From Aplysia californica (taxonomy: Eukaryota > Mollusca > Gastropoda > Aplysiida > Aplysiidae): a DNA stretch of 64,000 nt. Every line of letters begins with the position of its first letter. Position 1 is the first letter of the stretch. Made by a program: the position numbers and the translations under genes. The stretch spans positions 380,857 through 444,856 of the forward strand of contig NW_004797555.1 of assembly GCF_000002075.1 (NCBI RefSeq). Direction: 5' to 3'. Positions 1 to 56,609 of this stretch are shown piece by piece. A model generated the notes under the pieces. It saw only the letters and a program-made list of their open reading frames with translations. It searched no databases and was not told the DNA's origin.

Positions 1-1510
1 TGGTCGGTCGTGGGGAATACATATTTTCCCCTGAAAATACACATTTTCATATTTCCCAATACTCATTTCGGTTTTCTATGGTTGGCATCTCTGTTGTCAG
101 TTTATGAATTTATTTCAGCCAGACACTGCCTCATTACGTGTGCATTGGGCTTCGGCTTGACTTACACATGAGCGAGCCTACAAACTTCAATAGACTAGGC
201 CTAGAGTCTAGATCTAGATATCTAGACTAGGATCTAGATCTAGTCAGGCTACAGAATTATTTTCTGTTAATTGTTACACATGTAGGTTCTAGATCTCTAG
301 GCCCAATTGAATAGCCTATTGAATAAATTATCATGGCCATCACATTGTGAAAAAAAGATGGGTCCGGAAGGAAAACCACAAAGTAGATAGAAAAATATGA
401 GCAAGTTGGGATTACCGGTTTTGGCCCCTATGATAACTATACTATGGAGTGTGGCGGGTTTTGGCTCCTCCGGCGATAACTTCAGGCTGGCAGACCTGGT
501 TCTAAATGACGACGTGCCTGCTGTTTGCTGCTGGGCAAGCAAGGGATGTTAAAAACAAGTGAAATATTACTGCTCATTTTGTACTGAAAATTAGAAAGGC
601 ATCTAGATCTAGATCTAGCTCTCTTTCGGACGAAAACATCGGTACTGAGTATTTAAAACAATATCAATATCCGGTAGCCCTACTCTTGGGGCCAAAAGCA
701 GAAGTTGTCGCAAATTCAGATGAAACAGATTTGGATCAAGATAAGACAACAGAAATTGGCAATCTCAAGTTTTGGCCCCAAGAGTCAAGAGTAATGAAAT
801 GTCAATAGATCTAGTCTCATAGATCTAGTGTCTAATAATAGTAACTTTATGTGTTACATATATGTTAAGGGTAGTAGGGGTAGGATTCTTGTGTAGTAAT
901 AGCAATAAGAGTAGGCTAAGCGTTGAGGCCAAAACCAGATCCCCAGAAATTAGCCTAATTTAAAAAAAAAAATTTTTGCATCAGAGGTGTGTATTGCCTT
1001 TCTGATCTCAATGCTACTGGAAAAGAGAAGCTTTCATTTAGACAAGAGTATCATATACTGTGATATAGGTTAAGTTTTGCTGAAATCATGAGTGATGCAC
1101 AGGTGATACATAAGAGACCTTTGTCATTTGACTATGGGGGAGAAAATGTATGAAAAGCGAGTCAACAGATGGATTAATATAGGATAGGCAGACTGCACCT
1201 ATTATAAAGAGACATGGATCTCTCCAACAGCTGTACCGTCAGGTTAACTGTGTTCCGATAAATAAATATGGAAGGGCCTTCTAGAGGGAAGAAGTAAGAG
1301 GAGATGCTGATGCCCCATGGTGATAGATTGGGAGATCCACTGTATTTCAGGTCGAAATTTTTTTTATTCAGAGCTTTTGTTTGCACCTGTTTTTAGTTTT
1401 ACATCATTTATGACTGACAAATTGCCACAGATTGGTTGTTAAAAAGTAAGTACATTTTTTTGGGTCAAACTTTTCTTATGCTTGATTTTTTTTTTCTACC
1501 TTTCATTCAG
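1..1510. other. Intron or upstream region, no exon recognised
   Basis: No KH strand exon ending in VGxIIG with a donor was found, so the 5' exons are probably left of the window. The stretch is AT-rich with clusters of AGATCT/CTAGATCTAG palindromes near 201-243, 601-620 and 808-829. The only longer reading frames have no recognisable domain. Confidence 0.5.
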
Positions 1511-48077
<46,567 letters not shown>

Positions 48078-48133
48078 GCCTTTAGTGCTACGTGATTCAG
48101 CCGTGATACTCACCAGAGATGTGTGTTCTTTAG

Positions 48134-48274
48134 CCTGTCCTCGTCGTTTTATGCGTGAAATTATGCGATTCTGTTAATTTTAACAAAGAATGATAAATGA
48201 AAATAATCAGAAATTATTTTTAAAATGATCAAATTTTGTTAAATTATGCGGGGTGCATAAAACCACAGGGACAG
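48134..48274. mobile_element. CTGTCCC MITE copy 4, in DDX43-like 3' UTR
   Basis: Ends CTGTCCTCGTCGTTTTATG and GCATAAAACCACAGGGACAG; flanked by exact 6-bp TTTAGC. It begins 57 bases after the helicase stop codon, so it should be part of the mRNA. Confidence 0.88.
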
Positions 48275-49203
48275 TTTAGCTGGATCAAAATGTAGTGAGT
48301 TTTTTCTTTTAAAAAATATGTTTCTTTAAAAAAAATTACAGTAGAGCTCAAATGCTTTCAATGTACAGTGGAGCCCTCTGAACCCTCTTGCATGGGGAAA
48401 GTCATGCACTTAGGCCAGTGGGGGTCTATTGAGCACTTTCCAAGTGAAAATGCTGTGTATAGACATTATCATTTATATTATTTTTATCTTCATCTCGCAT
48501 TTTGTGTTCACGACGAAATTATTGTCTTAAATACTTATACTGAAAGTAATTGTGATTGAATGCGTTTTCTATTGAGACTGACGTATTTTAACAGTGTACT
48601 TATCAGTAGAACCTACTCTTTTGTATTTTTCAACACATGTTGATTTAATGTCTGACTTTTCTTTCAATATTAGATTCATGACATGAATGTATAGTGTGTA
48701 TGTATGTCATGAATCCTCTGTCCTTAGTGGATGGTTGAAGAAAAGTTTTAAAATCATAATTTTTTTGGTGTTGTTCTTCTCATGCACTTGACATTCCTGT
48801 CATACTGACAGTTTGATACGATGCATGCTTATCATTCCATGTCCTGTCTCTGATCAGTGTTGTGTTGACTTTGCATAAAATATGCCGTTTTTACTCAGGG
48901 GTCCATTATGGTGTGCTTTCCAAGTTTCAATATGAACATCCCAATTTTTAAAAATCTGGTAGATGGTGCTTTGTCAGCAATGACACTTTGCAAGTATCTG
49001 TTCTGGACTTGATTTCTAGCTGGTCTGAATTTTCAGGAAAAAGTTTCCTTTGGATTTCACAGCTAAACTACGATATGTTGATACAGAAAAGAATTCTTTA
49101 CACTGGCTTTTATTGTGCCAATACGCACAAAGACAAGAGGGGAAATGAAGATCCGGATCATACTTGTGTAAACAAAATGGCCATCACTTGTTTTATCACA
49201 TTA

Positions 49204-50087
49204 CAGTAGTCTCCGCCTAAACGCACAGTGCTTGGGAGGGCTCCTTAGCGTGTGTTTATACGCAGCGTGCGTTTACATGAACCTTAGCAAAGGGAGGAAG
49301 GGGCGCAGTCATCTCATTGCTTTGATATTCTAGTTACCTCCCTTTGAGGCTGATAATGTGACGACACGTGACTGTTTTGTAAAAGATTCCTCGACTGCGG
49401 TTAAGACGGCAAAGGCATTGAATGGGTGTGTGTAGGGGGGGGCAGAAAGACAGACTCGATATAATGAATGCACCATAAAATGTCGGGAACCAATAGCCTA
49501 AAAAGAAATTGTTGGTGATAGTTATAGAGACGACAGCCCAGCCACATGGCTTTCCAAGCGACCACCCCCGACCGTAAATTCATGAACGAGCATTCACGCG
49601 TGTTGCGCTTCATAGTCATAGGCTTAGGTCTAATTAATCATTAGCCAACACGTAGTCACGCAAACACCAGTCAGAAAACTTCTCTTAAAGAGATGCATTT
49701 CCAGTGACCAATCAAATAACGTTTCAATCCCCCAACCCCCCAACATTTCACCGACCAGTCCTAGACCTAGGTGTCTGTGGAAAGTTGGGTGTGAAAACGC
49801 TGTCCATCACTCTCTTTGTTCGACGTAAGGGACAGTCTCGCCAAATATCCGGTTTTCCAGGCTTGTCTTATGCAAGCTGTGCAGACCGTACAGTAGTCGT
49901 AGTGAAAATTTCCCTTAGTCAAGCTTTACCTGTCAGCATGTTTCGCAGATCGGAGCGTGCTTTTAGGGGGAGTGACCATGCGTTTGTATGTCTAGATTAT
50001 GTAGTAAAAAAAACTAGTAAGATGACGAAAACGTGCGTTTGAGCGGAGCGTGCTTTTGTATGGCGTGCGTTTAGGCGGAGACTACTG
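49204..50087. mobile_element. TA-flanked TIR element (Tigger/mariner type)
   Basis: 884 bp with long TIRs starting CAGTAGTCTCCGCCTAAACG and ending CGTTTAGGCGGAGACTACTG, flanked by TA. Subterminal copies of GTGCGTTT recur. No transposase recognised. Lies in the probable DDX43-like 3' UTR. Confidence 0.85.
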
Positions 50088-50360
50088 TATATGATTGAGA
50101 TACCCCTAGAGATCTAACGTAAAGTGTTTGAAGTCTTTTCTGATTGTGTTTTTAGGGTTGTTCAGAAAGTTGTTTTTTTCTTTTCAAATTGCTCTATCTG
50201 AAATGTACATATGTTGTTTATTTGGAGAACCAATCTCTCAAACTGAATGGGATCAAATTAAGCCCTTTTATCAAATTATACAATCCTGAAAAGTACAAAA
50301 TGTATCAACAAAACAGATTTGCTCTTTATATCCAATCCATGTTGTGATTTATTTATTTTG

Positions 50361-50705
50361 CAGTAGTCTCCACTTAAGATTCCGGTGTTCAAAATCTGGA
50401 AAAGGCGAGATATTATACCAGTTCAATCTCATCAGACCAAAAGGGGTGTGGTGTGTGTGTGTGTGTGGGTCATGTGGTCTCTCAGATGTGTATAAATAAA
50501 ATTAGAATTTTTCTTCTGGAAAAATTGATATACTGCACCAGTTCAGTCTTATCTGACCAAATGGTGTATGTGTGTGTGTGTGAGCGTGTTTTGAGAGAGA
50601 TCTTGCGGATGTGTATTTAATGAAATTTAAATTTTGCTTCCAAAGAAATGCTGGATTTCTGTCTAACAGGATGATGGGCAGCAGGGTCCTAGGCGTTGAC
50701 TACTG
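50361..50705. mobile_element. Related CAGTAGTC element, diverged
   Basis: Starts CAGTAGTCTCCACTTAAG and ends TAGGCGTTGACTACTG, similar to the element at 49204 but shorter. It contains two internal near repeats (CCAGTTCARTCTYATC, GACCAAAWGG, then GTGTGTG). Right flank TA; left flank TG. Confidence 0.65.
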
Positions 50706-51196
50706 TATTTTCCCACTCCCAGTGTTGTGGGATGTGCCTGTAGCACTATCAATAAAAAGTATTACTAAGGCTTTTTAAAACCATGTAACATGTAAATACG
50801 TTTTGTGAAGGTCAAATTTTATGATTTACTATTCATCAGTTGAGTATGAGGCTGAACTTGCTGAAAATATCAGCTAAAATTACTGTGAAATGTCCCAAGT
50901 CTTTTTTATTTGCGTTTTTAAAGGGAAAGATGAACATTTCTTAAGGTGATAATGGTTCAGATCTGCTCAAAATTTTTCTTTAATGGTATATTTTTTATTG
51001 ACTGGAGTCTTGTTTTTTTACCTTAGCATTTTTGTAGAGATCTTTGTGTTTCTGCTTTGTTGACCATGAATGTCTCTTTGCTTTCACTTTTTGTTTTTTC
51101 TATCAAAGTGTATATTCTCACAATTGTATCGTGCTCGGCTGATTCATCAACAGTTGTGCATTTCTGTTGATTTCATGTCAGGCACAACAAACTCGA

Positions 51197-51330
51197 GGGT
51201 GCGGTGGAGGAACGGTTAGTGCGCACGTTTCCAAAGCGGAAAGTCCAGGTTCGAGCCTCGGTTAGGACACGCATTTTTTTTGTCCGGATGGGATGCGAGA
51301 ACAACTTTACTTTTTACAGCAAACTCGGGT
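51197..51330 (+). mobile_element. tRNA-like SINE head
   Basis: A-box-like GAGGAACGGTTAGTGCG and B box CAGGTTCGAGCCTCGG about 40 bases apart, followed by a T-run and TGTCCGGATGGG. No cloverleaf complete enough for a working tRNA; SINE head more likely. Confidence 0.5.
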
Positions 51331-51737
51331 AATAGTGAGAGAGAAAGTACTTAATGAATGTTTATATTTATATGGAAAACGAACAAATTATTCTTTTTTA
51401 TTCCTCCACCTTCCTTTTAATCACAAAGTCATGGATGCAGTGGTCTGCTGATGCAATTTTGTATTATCCTGATTTCAACCTATTTCTTTATTAAATAAAG
51501 ACAAAGCATGCTTATGTTGCCATCAAGTTCCTTTTACTATGGCTGAGATAGAACAGATTTGTGTGCCTGATAATTTTTTTTTTTTTTTTAAACACTGGAA
51601 TATCCTGGAGGCACAGATCTTGTAGTTTTACAAGTTCAGGTAGGCCTACTGAAATGTGTAAATTTAGATAGTAATATCTATTGCTGTTTATTTTAAAAAT
51701 CTCTTGCCATTACTAAATGTTCACTTGTGGGTTTTAG

Positions 51738-51893
51738 GTTTCATGGTTTGCTCCTTCTTTCCTGTCAAACATCTATCTATTGTCTTTTTCTCTCCTACTT
51801 CTTTTCTTTCTTTGTTACTCTCTAGTAACACCTCTAATCGTCGGCGCTTATTACCTGTGTTGCAAATGCTGTAAAACTTGAACACTGAAACTA
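51738..51893 (+). mobile_element. SINE-like retroposon copy 8, 5'-truncated
   Basis: Starts within the ATGGTTTGCTCCTTC segment and runs through a degraded hairpin (GGCGCTT / AAATGCT) to an A-containing end. Lies in the probable DDX43-like 3' UTR. Confidence 0.7.
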
Positions 51894-52266
51894 AATGACC
51901 ACTTCTCTTGTTGGCCTACTGTCTTCTTAGTATGGTAGTTAAGAGAGGGGGAGTGCACTGTTTTACCACAGATGGCTCTATTTTTTAAAGAGATGTATTT
52001 TTGCTTTTGTTTCCCTTGAAAGTACAGTATTTGAGCTGGCTTCACTACTTGACGGCTTTGTGGAATGCTCCCTTTTGACAGACATGTCAAAACTTGTATA
52101 GCTGTGTTCATGTCAATACTAGTCCCAACCAAAGTTTTTCTGTATGTTTGTACAAAATGTAACAAAAGGTGACTGTTGGTGATGAATGGCAGCAGGTGCT
52201 ACATACATACGCATGTACATAAAATTATGTGCGAGGTTGAAATTGATCTATGCTTTGTTGAAGTTG

Positions 52267-52272
52267 AATAAA
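52267..52272 (+). promoter_or_regulatory. Candidate poly(A) signal AATAAA, plus strand
   Basis: AATAAA in the context GTTGAATAAACATG, followed within 50 bases by T- and GT-rich sequence. It is the last plus-strand signal before the convergent gene's own signal at 53436; earlier signals at 50751 and 51494 are equally possible. Confidence 0.35.
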
Positions 52273-52385
52273 CATGTTCTTTTTCATAATTATGTTATTG
52301 TAATCTTCAGTCGATCCTTTTTTTTTTTTTGTATGATAATATTGTTATTGATAAGAAATGAGTATTCCTCGAACTTGAACCTGTT

Positions 52386-52580
52386 GGTATTTAGTGGGTG
52401 CTCTAGTATGGGTTTCTACAATGTATTGTATATTCATCATATTTTGATCCCTGGGAGGAAAGATTCATTGTGGGTAGTTGGTAGGTTCTCTGGTGTGGTT
52501 TATTCCTTCTCTTTCCTGTCAAACATATATTTCCATCATCTGTATCTCTCCTCCTTTTTTGTGTTTGTTACTCTCTTGTA
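52386..52580 (+). mobile_element. Two SINE-like fragments (5' portions)
   Basis: A short 5' piece (about 52390-52415, GTGGGTGCTCTAGTATGG) and a longer one (52470-52580) that stops at GTTACTCTCTTGTAG, just before the main hairpin. Confidence 0.6.
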
Positions 52581-53010
52581 GCGGGAGGAACTGGAGTTGT
52601 TTCTTCAGTTCTGGGTTGGAATTACATTTTGAAATAGAATTTTATCTGTTCCGACCTGTTTGCTTTCAGCATTCTGGTGCAAAAATAGATGATAGATCTG
52701 CACTGTGCCAATACCTGGGTCCATCCACTGGATTTGTTCTCAAATACATTTTGCTTCATTTCAATATAAGCGAGAAGAAGTAACCATCACTGCACCCATT
52801 TCTTGCAAACTACGACTCAACTCCAGCCACAAAATTACATGCATGTGTAAATTCCTTTTTTAAAAACCAACCTGACAAAATGTAAGCGTATTCTTCAACT
52901 TGGTTATCAGTCCATTGAAAAAACTACTACTAGTCTATAGTTGCATTTTTTTTGCCCACGTTTGGGGCACAGTATCAATTTGAACTCATTCAAGCAGCCA
53001 GGCTTGATTT

Positions 53011-53354
53011 AGTAAGTGTTTTACGGCACTTGCAATTCAATAAGGTCATAATAACTTTTATGTTTTGTTTTAGTAGAGGTTTTACAGCGCTCGCAACTGC
53101 ATAAGGTCATATGAGCGCCAGAAGATAGGTGTCACAAGAGAGTAACAAAAAAAAAGAAAAAGGGGAGATAAGGACGACAGATGTTTGATAGGAAAGAAGG
53201 AGCAAACCACACCAGAGCACCCGCCAACCACCCACAATAACTTTTATAAGTGCCGAAGATTAGAGGTGTTACAAGAGAGTAACAAACACAAATAAGGAGA
53301 GAAAAGGACAATAGATGTTTGATAGGAAAGAGAAAGCAAACCACACCAGAACAC
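53011..53354 (-). mobile_element. SINE-like copy 9, split by copy 10
   Basis: Minus-strand copy, 5'-truncated, flanked by AGGCTTGATTT / AGGCTTGCTTT. It is interrupted at its hairpin loop by another member of the same family. Its arms are GGCACTT-type. Confidence 0.82.
53062..53235 (-). mobile_element. SINE-like copy 10, inserted into copy 9
   Basis: Full-length minus-strand copy of the GGCGCTC/GAGCGCT subtype, flanked by exact 12-bp AATAACTTTTAT duplications (53050-53061 and 53236-53247 approximately). It dates after copy 9. Confidence 0.88.
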
Positions 53355-53414
53355 AGGCTTGCTTTATCAGACAAAGCAAGATAGGTAGAAATGAACAGCA
53401 AAAAAAAAAAAAGA

Positions 53415-56262
53415 AGGAAAATGAACAAAATTAAGTTTATTGAACACATGTACAATGCTTAACAATTTTGAAAACAAAATTTAAAAAAATTGTGCAGAGA
53501 TAAATGTAAGATCTTTCAAGGCACTGTCAACTGTCCATGTTTGCTTGACAAATGATGTCTTGGACAGCGTAATAAAAGTTATAAAAAGAAATCAAAATGA
53601 TTATGCATAGTTGTTTTTTTTAAATTGTTTTTTAGGACATGATTATTCCAAGTCATTTGTATCGTCTTCCCGACAATCAGGCTTCTGAAAGATTTCCAGG
53701 AAAAAGCAACCATAGTATAAATTTATTAGCTGGAAGACAATCTTCACACCACACAACTTTGCCACTGTTGTCTCTTATGCCATTGTCATTGATGTAAAGT
53801 TTACTTGTGTCTTTGTAAAACACCTATGGTTACTTGATGCAGTGAAAAAACAAGACAGAAACAAAATAAACAGAAGCTTCCAGTGCCATCCCCAACCATC
53901 CATTTGGTCCAGTGTAAATTCACAAAATATAAAAAAAAGAATCATGAACATATCCAGATAAAAGTAAAAGAGGACAACATGTAAAGTTGTGAAGCAAACC
54001 AAAAATCTGAAGTGTTACATGTTTATGTAATTACAGAAATGTTTCAAAAAGCACCTCCCACAACCCATCAAAATCAAGCTGCAATGTTTTGGTCAGATCT
54101 AATAATGTGAAATTGAAAAAAAAACAACAACATTTCAGTAGACACGAAAATCTTACACATACAGATCAGAAAAAAATAAAACAAGCACTTGAGAATTCAC
54201 AACTCCCCATGAATGTTATAAATCCATTGGATTTGGGACAAGTAACGCATTAGAGATTTGTTCAGAAATATCCACGTAACCACACCTCTTTTCTTCATCA
54301 GATACCACACATGATAAAACAAATTTACCCTGATGTAAAATTCACCTTAAAAAAAAGTGATGTTATGCTGTTTGAACCCGAAGCCCTGACATTTTGATCA
54401 TACATCACAACAGTTAGAAATGAATATCAAAATCAAAAGACAACTAAACGACACATTTAAGTACCAGTGTTTGTCCTATATAGCTCAAGGGTAAACTGCC
54501 AGAAAAGGTTTCCATGTACATGTATAACAATAAATAGGTGCTAAGGTTGCACAAACTAAAAAATTGTCTCATAAAATATACAAGAAAAAGCAACAATTTC
54601 CAAGAATTTTTTTTACAAAAAGATCTTTAAAAAAAAGAGAAAAAAAGAAAGAGACAGGGTGCAGACTACTAATACTACTATCCAAACCAACAGAAGGGAC
54701 ATTCCAAACCAACTGGTGTCAGCATTTGAAATGTTTTGCAAAAGCTGAATCATCTTCACAGTACTCTGCACCACATCTTTTCGGAACACATTTGGGTTAC
54801 AAAGGCATGGATAACTCCCAACCTTCCAATTATATCATATATACATGAACACATGCTTGTATACAGTAATACTTATAGTATTGTATAGATCTAAGAATAA
54901 GATATTTGAAAAAATAAACATGCACTCTCTATTGTCCAGACATTTGGACCAAAGTACACGTTGATCTCAAAGGTGCCAAAATGCATCATGTATGTACAGA
55001 AGCAAGAAAAAGAAATTCTGCTAAACTGGTGAATTGGTCCCATTCCACACATGTAAAACAATCCCTTTTCATAACTTGATAGCAAGCAAACTTTCATTAC
55101 AAAAGTAATAAATTTGCTTCTTTTGCTATGAGTATGAGTACTTTTCATTGTGGGTAAAATCCCCCTCAATTTTACAAATATGACCCCCATTAAGTAATTT
55201 CTAATATTATGCCCATCTTTGTTTTATGCATGGGTCAATCTTGAGCATGATCTAGTAAAACTTGAAACAGCCTCCTTGTCCATTCTTCTTCATGAAAAAT
55301 TACACCCAAATTAAAGATAAAACACTGTCTAAACTTTTCAATCTCTTTTCTCAAAACAGGTTTTCTTTCTCTCTGATATGTTAGAGACTGGGAACAAATG
55401 AGTTAAAAATACAAACATAAATGGTTTTATCTGCAGCTGCAAACCATTTTCAAAGCAAAATGACATTCATTACATTATGGTATTTGAAATTAAAATATCA
55501 AAAACTCCACTAGTTATGTATGAGTGGTTTTAGCAAAATGTTGAAGTCTGTAAGAAAAAGGATGTGAAACTTCCATCAACCAAAAGAAATAAAACAGCTG
55601 CCTTTAGGAGATATCTGAAAGGAAACTATGAGAGAGCTCGAAAAATGCAACTGGCGTGTTTGCAATTCCGAGGAGGGATACAGAAAACAGCGTCTTCACA
55701 TTAGAATTGGAAAGAAAATTGCTCTCCATAAAGATAAATAACTCAACCTGGCAATGATTTCATTGTATTCATTAGCAATTCTGAATAAACACTTTCAATT
55801 TGATCAAATTACAATGAATGCTACTTGAGTTTTAAAAACAAAACAAAAACAAACATTTAATTTGCTGATTCTTCTGTAAACATCTATGTACAGAAATAAA
55901 AATCAAGCCACAATACACTAGACTTGTAACACTCATGACAAGCAATCAAATCACAGGGGAAAAAGGTTTCTCGAGTAAAATCCAACGAAATATTTTCTTA
56001 AATGGACATAACAGTTGTTCAAGAAAAAAAAAATTTCCTAAAAGGCAGAAAAATGGTTTCTTTGATTTCATTATTTTGACGAGCACCTGATTTTACTACA
56101 ATGCCACACATGTAAGACAATTGAATGGTACATAATTACTGTCCATACGAACCTCTTTGTATTATTTCCAACAGAAACTTCACTTAAGTTTACGACGACG
56201 GGGGCGGGGCTGGCTATAAATCTCTAAACAACACCGTAACTGAGGAAAACTGTTCATGAAAC
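53415..56262 (-). other. ESCO1/2: Probable ESCO 3' UTR
   Basis: About 2.8 kb of A/T-rich sequence after the ESCO stop with no reading frame of note, ending near an AATAAA on the minus strand at 53441-53436. No mobile element was recognised in it. Confidence 0.5.
53436..53441 (-). promoter_or_regulatory. Candidate poly(A) signal AATAAA, minus strand
   Basis: Minus-strand AATAAA followed downstream by a T-run (plus-strand A-run at 53399-53412). It lies about 1.2 kb from the plus-strand signal at 52267, so the two transcripts may converge without overlap, with SINE-like copies between them. Confidence 0.45.
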
Positions 56263-56395
56263 TCAACCGTGATATTTGTAAACTAAAAACGTTGGCATTC
56301 CCATGTACTTCTGTGCAAATCTTCTTCCATCTGGTGTTGGATCTGAGAAAGCAACTTTATGCTTTGGGATCAGGGTTCCATACTCAAACCATTGC
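56263..56395 (-). CDS. ESCO1/2: ESCO terminal exon: SDPTPDG and FLVYKY
   Basis: Acceptor TCTGTCCACAG, phase 2, stop TGA at 56265-56263. Encodes QWFEYGTLIPKHKVAFSDPT then PDGRRFAQKYMGMPTFLVYK and YHG. AFSDPTPDG carries the catalytic-site Asp/Ser region of the family, and FLVY is the usual C-terminal strand. Confidence 0.94.
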
Positions 56396-56548
56396 CTGTG
56401 GACAGAAGTAAAAGAAAGATGTTCAAGAGAAGGAAAAAAAGAGGGAGAGATGGAGGAGAAAGAGAGAGAGGGGAGGGGAGAGAGAGAGAGAGAGAGAGAG
56501 GGGGAAGAGAGAGAGAGAGGGAGGGGAGGGAGAGAGAGAGAGAGGGAG

Positions 56549-56609
<61 letters not shown>

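Larger units (their letters stand above)
48078..52272 (+). other. Probable DDX43-like 3' UTR with inserted elements
   Basis: Region after the stop codon. Candidate AATAAA signals lie at 50751-50756, 51494-51499 and 52267-52272; which one is used cannot be read from sequence. It contains a 6-bp-TSD MITE (48134-48274), two TIR elements (49204-50087, 50361-50705), a tRNA-like SINE head (about 51197) and SINE-like copies from 51738. Confidence 0.5.

Noticed and set aside
49704-50042. 112-codon plus-strand frame as transposase
   Set aside because: Inside a TA-flanked TIR element, but no helix-turn-helix or DDE landmarks could be found.
51197-51275. Functional tRNA gene
   Set aside because: A and B boxes are present, but the arms do not form a full cloverleaf; a SINE head is more likely.
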